A stretch of DNA of 64,000 bases from Ovis canadensis. Lineage: Eukaryota > Chordata > Mammalia > Artiodactyla > Bovidae. Every line of letters begins with the position of its first letter. The stretch's first letter is position 1. The notes beneath the pieces are model-generated. The model was given only the letters and a program-made list of their open reading frames with translations. It did no database searches and was not told where the DNA came from. The stretch covers positions 224,712,001-224,776,000 of the forward strand of contig NC_091247.1 in assembly GCF_042477335.2 (NCBI RefSeq), in the 5' to 3' direction. Both the position numbers and the translations under genes were made by a program. Positions 53,071-64,000 of this stretch are shown here, piece after piece.

Positions 53071-53369
53071 CATTTGCCCTTTGTGTACCCTCAATTCTCT
53101 CAACCCACAAACTTTGTAGATAATTTAATATGCCTTACACACCCATCACAGCTTCATTTCACCAGCTCCACACTGAAATTTAGAAACTACAGGCCCTTAT
53201 CAGTGAGCTCGTTACCAGTAGTCTGTACACAGGCGCTGCAGCCTGGCTCACACACTGCTCACAAACCTTTCCCCAGGGCCAGATCCATTCAGCTTTCTTG
53301 TGTTGACTTCCAGTGCCCTAGTATGTGCTGACTGGCTGTATTATTGTTGTAAATAAGTACCCTCCTGAC

Positions 53370-53795
53370 TCTTTGGTCTGGTTTTTAAGGCTTGGCATGA
53401 TCTGGTTACACCTGTTATTCCAGCCTCATCTTCCATATTAGCTTCCACATAGCTATCCCCGGTTATTCACTGTTTCTTGAATTCCCCCCCCTCTTCCCCA
53501 CTCCCAGGCAGTAGCAGCCCATCGTTCCTCCTGACTGAAAGGCTGTTTCCCACTGTGCTGTTTCTGCCAGTTCTTCACTATCTTTGATGAAGGTGTCTTT
53601 CCTCATCCCTCCACTTGAAAGTGACTGCTCTGCCCCCTTACTGATCAGTACCTCTTGTGGTATTCAGGATTATACTCTTAAGATATACCCTAAACTCCAC
53701 TCGACTACATTCTTGGTGCAGGAAACTTTTTTTTTAATATCTTTGGGGCCCCAGTGCAGGGTCTGGTGAATGTAAATATTGAATGAATAACTGAA
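53370..53795 (+). repeat. L2-like fragment
   Basis: GGCTTGGCATGATCTGG and CAGTGCAGGGTCTGGTGAAT resemble L2 in forward order. Diverged. Confidence 0.45.
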
Positions 53796-53914
53796 TGTAC
53801 TCAAAGCTGCCTTTCTCCTGCCATATTTGGTAGGGCCTCTGTGGAATTCTCTTTCAGTATATGGTTAGAGGTCTGTTCTGTCAGCCAGTTCATTGCTGCT
53901 TTCCTTTTTTGCAG

Positions 53915-54165
53915 GGCCTGGAGGAAGGACAGAAAGGAGAAAGCCCTAACTTAAGAAATGGTGATGCTTGCAGCCTCTCCTCCTTTCCCATCCATAGATG
54001 GGCCCGGGGAAAGCCCTCAGCCTCCCAGTCCCAGTGAAGACCCCTGCATGGTCTGCGACCACAGCCCAAATCCCCAGGCTCTGGGAGGTTCCTGGAAATG
54101 TGCTGTCCACTGAGCATAATCAGATTATGAAAAAACAAAATAAACATCAGCTCTGTGTGAAGATG
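53915..54165 (+). other. SMDT1: SMDT1 3' UTR terminal exon
   Basis: The acceptor CTTTTTTGCAG ends at 53914. The exon runs to AATAAA at 54139-54144 with cleavage likely near 54160. Confidence 0.75.
54139..54144 (+). terminator. SMDT1: SMDT1 polyadenylation signal
   Basis: AATAAA at the end of the terminal exon. NDUFA6 ends about 1 kb further on, transcribed toward it. Confidence 0.8.
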
Positions 54166-54169
54166 GCTG

Positions 54170-55195
54170 AAGTCTCTCGAGTTGGCTGTAGCTGCAGTTT
54201 CTTGCCCCTGCCGTCCTATCTCTTATCTGCTGAACAAATAGGTCTTTGATTTACAACCCAGGGTCTTCAGGCCCCTGTGGATCCACAGAGGAATCTGGGA
54301 ACCCGGGACAAATTTTCATTATTTACCAAAGCCTAACAGCTGCACCGGGTAACTAAGGCTGAAGCTTTTGTGTTGAGTAACACTGGCTAGCTATTACATA
54401 CAGTCAGAAGCAGCTTTGAGTGTTTAAATAAGTCCTTGAGAAATAACCACTTTTTAGCAAAAGGTGGGTTCCTTAGCTGAAAAAATAATAAAGGGGTTGT
54501 TGGTGCTAAAAAATTTGGGACTCCTCAGGGTGACTGTACCTACAGATACTGAAGCCCCTTCTCCAGCATTTAGACTGTCCAGGGATGGAAAAGACCACCA
54601 CCGCCCAGAGCAAACAGTTCTTTCAGTGGGGTCAAAATGTATTCTTGTCACTTGAGCTACACCTCAATTCACAAAGGGAATATTTCTGTTCTGTGTGTGC
54701 ACTGAACAGCTGTGTCTCTAGCAGAATGCCTGAGAAGGAAGTTAACTGCATTTTAAGGACCAGCACTGTTGCAAATAGAGGGCTAGCCTGCTGAGCAGAC
54801 ATTTTCTTCAGAATCCAGGGAAAAATAGCCCAGCTTGTCAGCTCTACCTCTCAGCCTCTTGGTGCTGCTCTAACCCTTTCCAATAGTAAGAGCTGGTTAA
54901 ATTTGGACAATCTGTGGCATTACACCAAGCTATCCACTCCTGGTGGCTATAGAAATAGTGAAGTTAACGAAGCCATCCAGCACCATACCCAGAATGACAG
55001 TTTCTGAGCAGATGGCCTCTTCCTTTTGTTTACCGACATGCAAGGCTCAGAGAAAAGAGAATCTAATTTACTGGAAACACCACACTTCAGGAAAAGGGAA
55101 AGAACAGGTGGTGTGTATACCGGACCCAACTTGTTCAGACAAAAAGTGAGAGACTGCAGAAGTACAGCTTCCCACTGGGAAACCAATGGAATATC
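54170..55195. other. SMDT1-NDUFA6 spacer, nothing recognised
   Basis: Convergent spacer without supported exons or young repeats. Confidence 0.4.
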
Positions 55196-55219
55196 CTGAA
55201 ACGACCGTCATATATTGAG

Positions 55220-55225
55220 TTTATT
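55220..55225 (-). terminator. NDUFA6: NDUFA6 polyadenylation signal
   Basis: AATAAA on the minus strand, 52 bp past the stop codon. Confidence 0.85.
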
Positions 55226-55276
55226 TTTGCTTTAAAATATTTAAATAGCAACATGCACCTTTTCCATTGAGTGATT

Positions 55277-55408
55277 TCACGGGTCGTGCCCAACATAGAA
55301 CTTGGACAGGAAATCCTTTGGCCTTGGTGCTTCTGTTTCGTGGAAAAACCGCATAACATGTGTCCGCTGCTTCCACACGTTAATTGTTTCTTCCAGTTCC
55401 ATCTTTCC
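55277..55408 (-). CDS. NDUFA6: NDUFA6 coding exon 3 (stop)
   Basis: Acceptor CTTGTACAG. It encodes [20 protein letters not shown] onward and ends with TGA at 55279-55277. Confidence 0.96.
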   Translation of the reverse strand, partial: GKMELEETINVWKQRTHVMRFFHETEAPRPKDFLSKFYVGHDP

Positions 55409-56225
55409 CTGTACAAGTGAGGGGACAGGTCTCAGTCAGGAGTGGCTGGGTGGAAGGAACAACACTGAAGGCCAGAGTTAGATCATCTAGCACTGACTTT
55501 TTGAGTGACCTTGGGCAAGTAATATGCCCTGTCCAGACCATAGTTTCTGCATCTGGAAAATGAGGTGGTAGACTAAATAATCTCTGAGGCCTGTTAAATA
55601 TATATATTTTTAACCCTTTGGCTGACTGGTTCCAAGGGGATAACTTTCGGCCACCAGGCCTGTGCCCCGTGACTGCCTAACCTGACTGGCTTAACATGTG
55701 CCATTCTTTCCACGTTACTGGCCCACGCTGAAGTTGCCACTGATGCTAGTGAGACAGACCAGAGAGACGGAATCAAGCCCACAATCTGACTCCGCTTACT
55801 CGGCCAACTGGCCTCTTCTGGCTGTAAACTGGCAACGTGGTGAAGCGGTAACTTGCATGAATGAGGTTCAAGAAGAATTCAAACTTCCCTCTTTTTTTAG
55901 TTTTAAAATGCAAACCCCAGTGAATTTTCCCTTGAATAATCTTACAATCTATTTAACCAGGTGAGAACCTCCAATCAACTGTTCCTTTGAAACACTAGGT
56001 AACGGTTGCTGACCCAGTTGTTGCTTTTAAACTTGGTGATAAAATAGTCATCTGGAAAGCTCTGGACAAGATGATTCCTCTTTTAAATCAGTCAGGGAGC
56101 GTCAGTTACCTTAATTACCAGAAGATCAACCACCCTGGGGTCTGTGACGTGCGCATTCTTCTTAAACATTTCCCGGACTTTATCCCGTCCCTGTTTCACA
56201 GAGATGTCTAGCTGGAATAAATGCA
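55277..56225 (-). CDS. NDUFA6: NDUFA6 (complex I B14 subunit), exons 2-3, 5' partial
   Basis: Coding exons 56225-56110 and 55408-55277 give 81 residues plus stop, about two thirds of the human 128-residue protein. NDUFA6 is an accessory subunit of the matrix arm of respiratory complex I and belongs to the LYR-motif family, which binds the acyl carrier protein NDUFAB1. Visible landmarks are the [18 protein letters not shown] helix, [14 protein letters not shown] and the C-terminus [11 protein letters not shown]. Exon 1, which should hold the mitochondrial start and the LYR motif (RELYRAWYRE type), is absent from the window and must lie beyond 64000. Confidence 0.95.
55475..55600 (+). repeat. 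MIR SINE in NDUFA6 intron 2
   Basis: GAGTGACCTTGGGCAAGTAA and GCATCTGGAAAATGAGG are MIR hallmarks. Confidence 0.75.
56110..56225 (-). CDS. NDUFA6: NDUFA6 coding exon 2
   Basis: Acceptor TCTCTCTAG, donor GTAACT. It enters with two bases of a split Val codon, then encodes [15 protein letters not shown] onward and ends LLVIK. His-Leu replaces the human His-Gln. Confidence 0.95.
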
Positions 56226-56440
56226 CTAGAGAGAAAACACCATTCAGGGTAGAGATGGTTAAAATGTGCTTTTAAAACACTGAGTCAGTGTCACTCACTG
56301 AATACACAGGTTGCCCATTCACTCCATTCACCAAATATCAGCCTGACCCTAAGCGAGCTACTTGAGGATGTGAAGAAGCGTGAGATACGATGCTATCTCA
56401 GGAACTTAAGTTTTGTTTGGGGAAACAAGCCCACTGCATT

Positions 56441-56690
56441 TGAAGAGGCAGCACAGCACAGCTCAAGAATATGAATAATCTGGGTTCAAATCCCAGCTGT
56501 GCCGTCTATCAGCTCTATGATTCTGTATACATTAACTTCTCTCTGCCTGAGAGTATTTATTTGCTGGTGAAACGAGGAGAGCAGCACATATTAACTCCAG
56601 AGCGGCTGTGAGGATTCTGAGAGAAGGAAAGATGCTTAGGCCAGTGCCTGGCATGGAATAAGCTCTCAATAAACGTCAGCATTATTATTG
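56441..56690 (+). repeat. MIR SINE, near full length
   Basis: TGGGTTCAAATCCCAGCTGT (tRNA-related part), then GTGAGGATTCTGAGAGAAGG and GTGCCTGGCATGGAATAAGC, in consensus order. Confidence 0.85.
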
Positions 56691-57663
56691 CAAAGAACAA
56701 CTGGCAAGAAATGCAGGGCTGACATTAACATACAATGATATGGTGTAGGTTTGTGTACCATGCAAACTTAAGAGCCGAGGGAGACTGCTGAGTGTGCAGG
56801 TAGGGAAAGGTGGCAATCCAGCAGGCAGTTACTACCATGTTAGGTTTACCAGGGGGAAGGAGAGGGAAGTGTAAGATGTAACAGCTCCTGCTTTCTAGGT
56901 CTTAAACCCACCAGTGCAAATACTGAAAAAGTCACAGTATTCAGTAATCCCTGATTAAGTGCTAAAACAGTGGGACAGACTCAATGACCTGGGAGTCCGA
57001 CAAAGCATGTATGTCTTTGAAAATTAGGTTTTAGTCATTTTATTCTCATTTTCTGGCAGTTGGCCTTCAGTGGATTTGCTGATGACAAAGACATGAATGA
57101 AGCCTTGTACGGTAGGTAGATGGGATGAGGGGAGAAGGGGGTACATGAGGCTAAGCGGACAGCATAACCAGGCTCATGGGCTAGAATGAGCACTGTGGTT
57201 GAGACCAGCGGGCTCACTGGTGAGAATACCCTGCGGTATGGCCATTCCTGTGACAGGTCCACTCTAGTCTATGGAGCTATCACAGCCAGCTCTGAAAACC
57301 AGGAGGGCCATCTCGTGACTGAATTAACCAACAACAAAGTGTGAATCTTTAATTATACAGGTAGCTTAGTGACAGCAATAGAAAAATAAAGCTGCTGCTG
57401 AGGGAAAGACCATGCCAAGCTGACTCAACCAAAGAATAAGCAAAAGCAGAATCTAACAGGAGAAACTGCATCCCAGCTTTACAGGGAAGTGTTAACAGAG
57501 GGTAGAAGATCACATGAGAAAGAGAAAGTCTCCAGTGGGGTGCTGGAGCAGCCTGCCATGATGCGCCAGTTATACGCAGCTCTTGCCAAATGTGCCGTCA
57601 GCGACTTCACTGAGAGCCTAAAGTCAACCGTGGGGGGAGTATTCACGGCACTGAACATGGCAG

Positions 57664-57918
57664 CGGCTTTCCTGGTGGTCCAGTGGTTAAGAATCCGCCT
57701 GCCAATGAAGGGGACACAGGTTCGATCCCTGCTTCAGGAAGATCCCACACGCTGGAGCAACTGAGCCCCTGCACCACAACTATTGAGCCCACGCGCCTCG
57801 GGCCCATGCTTCCGGGCTAAGAGAAGCCCGCGCCACAAACAAGAGTAGCCTCAGCTCTCTCACGGCAACTAGAGAAAGCCCGTGAGCAGCCACGAAGACC
57901 CAGCACAGCCAAAACACA
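57664..57918 (+). mobile_element. CHR-type SINE, long form
   Basis: The head GGCTTTCCTGGTGGTCCAGT, B box GGTTCGATCCCTGC and the full body to GACCCAGCACAGCCAAAAC. Confidence 0.92.
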
Positions 57919-58567
57919 CCACAGTATCACATTAGGAATTTTAGAAAGGGGCCAACAAAGAGACAGGAAGACAGAGACGCAAATTAATGCAAACTAACAT
58001 GAATCCTGAACGTTGGGATCTTACCACTGGAGCACTGTGGGGACTTGCCTGAAGTCGGACAGCTGATCCCTGGCAAACGCAGGCCAAGAACCCAGGTTGC
58101 TGGCTCTTTAATTTACAATTTTGTGTTCTTTAAAGAAAAGGAGTATAAGGAATCTTCCCCTGCTGTCAGTGCTTACCTTTCCTACATTTTCATACTAGAA
58201 TTCAGTTCAAAATAGGAGAAAAAACCAAGGTGTCTCTATGCACACGAGGGGAGCTGTGTCCACCCGACTCCCATTCCCCAAGGTCTCCAGAACCACACAC
58301 CAGCACACTGGGTGTTATGAATCTTCTCAGGAAAATGTTCACAGGCACAAAGGCAAAGTTTTGCTTACAGTGTTGCTCAAGGACACCGCAGTGCCCATCC
58401 TCTCAGGTTAAGAATCCTTGTTTCTAAGGAGACAAATGCCATAGCTTTGACCCAGCTGTCCTCCTCCTGTCGCACCCCCCTGAACACACCCCTTCACCAC
58501 TGAGAAAGGCTGTGGGAAGCGAAACAGGAACAGCTAAGCAACAGTCTGCTGAACTGTTTTTTGGTCT

Positions 58568-58781
58568 AAATCCATGGTCGTCAAACCTGTGATGATTCTG
58601 CCCACCAGAACATTGGGCAACGTCTGGAGGCATCTTTGACGGTCACAGCGAGGGGGAAGAGTGCTGATGGCGCCACTGGGTGGGAGGCCAGGCATGTTGC
58701 TGAACATCCGACAAGGCACAGGGCGGTCTCCACAACAAGGGCCACCCGGCACAGATGCTGCTGTCGAGAAGCCCTGGGGGA
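58568..58781 (+). mobile_element. MER5A-like hAT-Charlie MITE
   Basis: CATTGGGCAACGTCTGGAGG, GGTGGGAGGCCAGGCATGTT and GAACATCCGACAAGGCACAG follow the MER5A order (an old non-autonomous DNA transposon of placental mammals). Confidence 0.8.
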
Positions 58782-59079
58782 AACCAATTCCAGCTGCTCC
58801 CTCTCAACTCACAGATTCCTGGCTTACTCTTAGAATCCTAAATATTTTAATTTCAATTTTAAGAACATCTGTGAGGCTCAAAAGGAAGATATGAAAGTGC
58901 CCCTTCTGGATGAAAGGGACTTCCACGGTGCGTGTCTTCAAGTTAGTTCAGGCTTTTCTGAGTCAGGAAGGCTCGACACATTAGGAAGGAAGACACTGGG
59001 ACAGTTTTCAGTCATTTGCTCCACTTCATTTTGGGAGCATTTATACCAAGTGCCAGGAGATTCTTAGGTGGGAAGGTAG

Positions 59080-59280
59080 CATGGTGTGATGAAAAAGAGC
59101 ATGGGATCTGGGGTCAAATGAGCTGGGTAAGGTCTCCACACCATCATGAACTATGACCTTGGCTGGGGTACAACCTCCTCGTCTGTTTCCTCATCTAAAA
59201 CATAGGAGAGAAAATAACCTCTGACCTCACTCCTTTAAAGGAATGTGGTAAAAATCAAGTGACAACATCTTATCAACAGT
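59080..59280 (+). repeat. MIR SINE
   Basis: GGATCTGGGGTCAAATGAG and TTTCCTCATCTAAAACATAG are MIR-like. Confidence 0.65.
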
Positions 59281-59719
59281 AAAGTACTGATACAGGGTTA
59301 ACTGTCGAAAATTTCAGCACTTATTTCTCATACCTCTATTATATTTGGAGTTTTAATGATCTGGTTATATGCCTACTTTCCTGACTAGACCATAAGACTC
59401 TTGAAGGCAGGGTTGTGTTTTAATCACTTTTCTATCTCTCTAGGTATCTAGTACTGACCCTGTAGTACAAGAAGTACCCAATGAAATAGGAATTTAAATG
59501 AATAGTTTCTATAGAAATTCTCTGTTACACTGTAACCAGCAAGCAGCCAGTATTATTTTTTTCACAGGAGGGAAGCTGGGGTGGTTTGGTTCTGTGCTTC
59601 CATGCAGAGGCAACCACCCAGGCAAATGGTAGTCTGTTCCAAGTGTGCAGCATAACTGGGCCCTGTGAGATTCAGGGAAGACCACAGCAGGAGCCGAGCT
59701 AAGCATCACAGCTGACAAT

Positions 59720-59850
59720 CAGGGTCTGATGGTGTGATGTGAGACAAGCTGACGTGCCTCAGTTTTCTCATCTGTAAGCCAGGGAAACAACTGGAACCCA
59801 CACTACAATGAGGCCTCTGGCATAGTGCCGGGCCATATGTTTGCATTTCA
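59720..59850 (+). repeat. MIR SINE fragment
   Basis: CCTCAGTTTTCTCATCTGTA is a MIR hallmark; diverged flanks. Confidence 0.6.
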
Positions 59851-59860
59851 ATGAATGTTG

Positions 59861-60093
59861 TGTGTGTGTGTGTGTGTGTTCCATTACTCAGTCGTGTCCA
59901 AATCTTTGTGACCCCAGACTGTAGCCCACCAGGATCCTCTGTCCATGGAATTCCCCGAGCAAAACTACTGGAGTGAGCTGCCATTTCCTCTTCTAGGGTA
60001 TCTTTCCAACCCAGGGACTGGACCCAGGTTTCCTGCATCTCTCTGCACTGGCAGGCGGATTCTTTATCACTGAGCCACCTGAGAAGCCCCAGA
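59861..60093 (-). mobile_element. Bov-tA SINE with (TG)n tail and 8-bp target-site duplication
   Basis: A reverse Bov-tA whose tail end is a (TG)n run. GAATGTTG flanks it at 59853-59860 and 60094-60101. Confidence 0.92.
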
Positions 60094-60222
60094 GAATGTT
60101 GCTCAGGCCAGTGTGTACACTGGTGTCACGATATGCATCACTGGGGATTTCAGCTGAGGATCCAACTAAGGATTGGGAATAAGCAGAAGTATAGTATTGA
60201 TATTAACTAACATAATAATTAT

Positions 60223-62789
60223 TAGGCAATTGTGCAATCTCAAAAGTGACAGAATGATCTTGGTTCATTTCTAAGGCAAACCATTCAAAATCACAGCAAT
60301 CCAAGTCTATGCCCCAACCACTAATGCCAAAGAAGCTGAAGTTGAATGGTTCTATGAAGCCCTACAAGACCTTCTAGAACTAACACCCAAAAAAGATGTC
60401 CTTTTCATCAAAGGACTGGAGTGCAAAAGGAGGAAATCAAGAGATACCTGGAGTAACAGGCAAGTTTGGCCTTGGAGTACAAAATGAAGCAGGGCAAAGG
60501 CTAACAGAGTTTTGCCAAGAGAATGCACTGGCCATAGCAAACACCCTCTTCCAACAACACAAGAGACGACTCTACACACGGACATCACCAGATGGTCAAT
60601 ACTGAAATCAGACTGATTCTATTCTTTGCAGCAAAGATGGAGAAGATCTATACAGTCAGCAAAACAAGACTGGGAGCTGACTGTGGCTTACATCATGAAC
60701 TCCTTATTGCAAAATTCAGATTTAAACTGAAGAAAGTGGGGAAAACCACTAGACCATTCAGGTATGACCTAAATCAAATCCCTTATGATTATGTGGAAGT
60801 GACAAATAGATTCAAGGGATTAGATCTGATAGACAGAGTGCCTGAAGAACTATGGACGGAGGTTCCTAACATTGTACAGGAGGCGGTAATCAAAACCATC
60901 CCCAAGAGGAAGAAATGCAAAAAGGCAAAATGGCTTTCTGAAGAGACCTTACAAATAGCTGAGAAAAGAGAAGTGAAATGCAAAGAAGAAAAGGAAAGAC
61001 ATATCCATCTGAACGCAGAGTTCCAAAGAAGAGCAAGGAGAAGTAAGAAAGCGTTCCTAAGTGATCAATGCAAAGAAACAGAGGAAAACAATAGAATGCG
61101 AAAGACTAAAGAGTTCTTCAAGAAAATCAGATATACCAAGGGAACATTTCATGCAAAGATGAGCACAATAAAGGACAGAAATGGTAGGGACCTAACAGAA
61201 GATATTAAGAAGAGGTGGCAAGAATATACAGAAGAACTGTACAAAAAAGATCTTCACGACCCAGAAAACTACAATGGTGTGACCATTCACCTAGAGCCAG
61301 ACATCCTGCAGTGTGAAGTCAAGTGGGCCTTAGAAAGCATCACTACAAACAAAGCTAGTGGAGGTGATGGAATTCCAGTGGAGCTATTTCAAATCCTGAA
61401 AGATGATGCTGTGGAAGTGCTGCACTCAATATGCCAGCAAATTTCGAAAACTCAGCAGTGGCCACAGGACTGGAAAAGGCCAGTTTTCATTCCAATCCCA
61501 AAGAAAGGCAATGCCAAAGAATGCTCAAACTAGTGCACAACTGTACTCATTTCACATGCTAGTAAAGTAATGCTCAAAGTTCTCCAAGTGAGGCTTCAAC
61601 AGTACATGAACTGAAAATTTCCAGGTTTTCAAGCTGGATTTAGAAAAGTCAGAGGAACCAGACAGAGATCAAATTGTCAACATCTGTTTGATCATAGAAA
61701 AAGCAAGAGAATTTCAGAAAACCATCTCCTTCTGCTTCACTGACTGTGCCAAAGCCTTTGACTCTGCGGATCACAACAAACTGGAAATTCTTGAAGAGAT
61801 GGGAATTTCTCTTGAGAAATCTGTATGCAGGTCAAGAAGCAACAGTTAGAACTGGACATGGAATAACGGAATGATTCCAAATTGAGAAAGGAGTACGTCA
61901 AGGCTGTATATTGTCACCTTGCTTATTTAACTTATATGCAGAGTATATCATGAGAAATGCCAGGCTGGATGAAGCACAAGCTGGAATCAAGATTGCAGGG
62001 AGAAATATCAATAACCTCAGATATGCAGATGACACCACCCTTATGGTAGAAATTAAAGAAGAACTTAACAGCCTCTTGATGAAAGTGAAAGAGGAGTGTG
62101 AAAAAGTTGGCTTAAAACTCAACATTCAGAAAACTAAGATCATAGCATCTGGTCCCATTACTTCATGGCAAATAGATGGGGAAACAATGGAAACAGTGTC
62201 AGACTTTATTTTTTTGGTCTCCAAAATCACTACAGATGGTGACTGCAGCCATGAAATTAAGATGGTTGCTCCTTGGAAGGAAAGCTATGAGCAACCTAGA
62301 CGGCATATTAAAAAGCAGAGACATTACTTTGCCGACTAAGGTCTGTCTAGTTAAAGCTCTGGTTTTTCCAGTAGTCATGTATGGATGTGAGATTTGGACT
62401 ATAAAGAAAGCTGAGCACCGAAGAATTGATGCTTTTGAACTGTGGTGTTAGAGAAGACTCTTGAAAGTCCCTTGGACTGCAAAGAGATCCAACCAGTCTA
62501 TCTTAAAGGAAATCAGTCCTGAATATTCATTGGACTGATGCTGAAGCTGAAACTCCAGTACTTTGCCCACCTGATGCGAAGAACTGACTCACTAGAAAAG
62601 ACCCTGATGCTGGGAAAGATGAAGGCAGGAGGCGAAGGGAACGACAGAGGATGAGATGGTTGGATGGCATTACTGACTCAATGGACATGAGTTTGAGTAA
62701 GCTCCAGGAGTTGGTGATGGACAGGGAAGCCTGGCATGCTGCAGTCCATGGGGTTGCAAAGAGTTGAATACAACTGAGCGACTGAACTG
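60223..62789 (+). mobile_element. BovB LINE, 2.57 kb, 13-bp target-site duplication
   Basis: The longest BovB in the window. It starts inside the endonuclease domain (IQVYAPTTNA near 60306) and runs through RT to the 3' end. An open frame of 313 codons spans 60592-61533; later frames at 61911-62339 and 62176-62451 are out of register. YADD is kept but stops and indels break the protein. AACATAATAATTA flanks it at 60210-60222 and 62790-62802. It is antisense to NDUFA6. Confidence 0.95.
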
Positions 62790-62802
62790 AACATAATAAT
62801 TA

Positions 62803-63589
62803 CAATGATGAATGTTAGATATGAATGAATGTTAGTTATTATCAATACTTTTACTTATTCCCCATCTTTAGTTTGGATCCTCAGCTGAAATCTTGTGGTG
62901 GATATCATGACACCAGCGTACACAGGCCTGAGCAAACAAGCTGCAGATTACTGATCCTCCACACAAAGATGCTGCACCCCCTTGGCCCCACTACATGGAC
63001 TCTCCCCTGCTCTACAGGCTCCTATAATCCCCTGGTTTCTCCTCCTCTTCTCAGGACCCTCCTGACTCTGGGCTTATCTTCTCAAACAGTATTTGAGGGA
63101 CAGTCTTGGAGGGTGTTGGTTCTGAATTAACTGAATACCTGGGTTCTAGCCTCAGTTCAGCCATTGATGTTTTACCCTTTGCAAAGTATTCTTCCTGTCA
63201 TCTGGGTCTTGTTCCCCACCTCCTGTCCTCCCTGCAACAAGAAAACATTCTTGGGTACCCACGAAGTGTTCTGCCAGGCAAACCTATTTTCTAAACATCT
63301 GCATTTGAATACACACACCACCTCACACACTAGCGACTGTCACTGCCCTATACTTATCCATCTGTTCCCTGGAGGTCTGTGAATTTGTAGTCTCTGAGCC
63401 CACGGACCACTCAAGTTTCTCCCTTCCTTGTATCCTATGGGTTTCAAGTTTAAATTCTGATCCTTGAAAACCTCTTAAAAAGTCAGCCTGAGGGCAGTGA
63501 CACTGTGGAGCAGACACAGCTCTCATACAGTAAAGAGCTGGGTTCTGCATGGAAAGTAAGCCCTATCAATAACAGTAACAATAGCAAGA
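62803..63589. other. NDUFA6 intron segment, nothing recognised
   Basis: No exon or clear repeat seen. Small open frames lack support. Confidence 0.35.
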
Positions 63590-63785
63590 CAAGAGGAGCT
63601 GCCAGCATTTAAGGAGTGTCTCAATGTCAGACCCTATGCCAAGTACTTTAGATGCATAAACTTATTTAATAGAGCAACTGTCTGAAGAAGGTACTATTAT
63701 CATTCTACAGATGAGGAAACTGAGGCATAGTGAGATGAAATAGCTTGCTCATGGTAACACAGCTAGTAAGGGCCAGGGTTTGGAG
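63590..63785 (+). repeat. MIR SINE
   Basis: GCCAAGTACTTTAGATGCAT, CAGATGAGGAAACTGAGGCA and AACACAGCTAGTAAGGGCCA, in MIR order. Confidence 0.85.
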
Positions 63786-63927
63786 GCAAGTCCACATAAC
63801 TACATTCTCCTGCTTCTCACACACAGGCAAGGAAGCGGCAACCCTGAGAGCTCTGGTGCTCAGGTCACTTAAAAACACGTCTCCTCTCAAACCACCAGTG
63901 GCGGCCTCCATTAAAACACACTTCTCC

Positions 63928-64000
63928 AGCGGATCTTTCCAACCCAGGGATCGAACCCTGGTCTCCAGCATTGTAGGCAGATTCTTTATCGACAGAGCTA
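63928..64000 (-). mobile_element. Bov-tA SINE, cut by window edge
   Basis: Reverse: GGATCTTTCCAACCCAGGGA, B box complement GGGATCGAACCCTGG, then the edge. Confidence 0.88.

Larger units (their letters stand above)
56226..64000 (-). other. NDUFA6: NDUFA6 intron 1 (open at right edge)
   Basis: At least 7.7 kb of intron, mostly old MIR and MER repeats, SINEs and one BovB. I found no match to exon 1 on the minus strand. Confidence 0.75.

Noticed and set aside
57489..57764. Open frame in NDUFA6 intron as a hidden exon
   Set aside because: Its second half is a CHR SINE and it has no splice sites or family match.
56226..64000. NDUFA6 exon 1 inside the window
   Set aside because: Scanning the minus strand found no sequence for the RELYRAWYRE-type LYR segment or the expected donor.

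Overview
This is vertebrate nuclear DNA, and specifically from a ruminant. Coding regions are split into exons with GT/AG junctions. The spacers are packed with BovB (RTE) LINEs, Bov-tA/BOV-A2 SINEs, CHR-type tRNA-derived SINEs and L1 elements with a ruminant-type 3' end. The gene order WBP2NL(+) - NAGA(-) - PHETA2(+) - SMDT1(+) - NDUFA6(-) matches human 22q13.2, so the window is the orthologous block (chromosome 5 in cattle). The sequence alone does not separate Bos from other bovids.

Layout. 1-10.8 kb: the last four coding exons of WBP2NL, a sperm perinuclear-theca protein. Its C-terminus is encoded by a 21-bp coding minisatellite; its first exons lie upstream of the window. 10.8-31.4 kb: a 20-kb intergenic region made almost wholly of BovB, L1 and SINE insertions, many of them nested, with short unassigned stretches. 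31.5-39.8 kb: NAGA on the minus strand. All nine coding exons are complete and splice in frame to 411 residues with an intact active site. It has a CpG-island promoter and a predicted 5' UTR exon. 39.98-43.7 kb: a nested BovB cluster directly upstream of that promoter. 45-50.4 kb: PHETA2, with a CpG island, a likely 5' UTR exon, one coding exon and a long 3' UTR. 50.6-54.2 kb: SMDT1 (EMRE), complete, 107 residues, with a spliced 3' UTR. 55.2-64 kb: NDUFA6 on the minus strand, with its last two coding exons. Exon 1, which carries the LYR motif, is not in the window, so the first intron runs off the right edge and holds a 2.57-kb BovB copy with clear target-site duplications.

How the genes relate. 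This is a conserved gene neighbourhood, not a pathway. SMDT1 and NDUFA6 both encode inner-membrane mitochondrial proteins (calcium uniporter regulator and complex I accessory subunit). NAGA is a lysosomal glycosidase, PHETA2 an endosomal trafficking adaptor and WBP2NL a sperm protein. I found no unknown gene system. The points most worth a second look are the WBP2NL coding minisatellite, the BovB nests and tandem direct repeats near the NAGA promoter, the unusual GTAC splice donors in NAGA, a Z-DNA-type SINE tail and a few G-rich or pyrimidine tracts.
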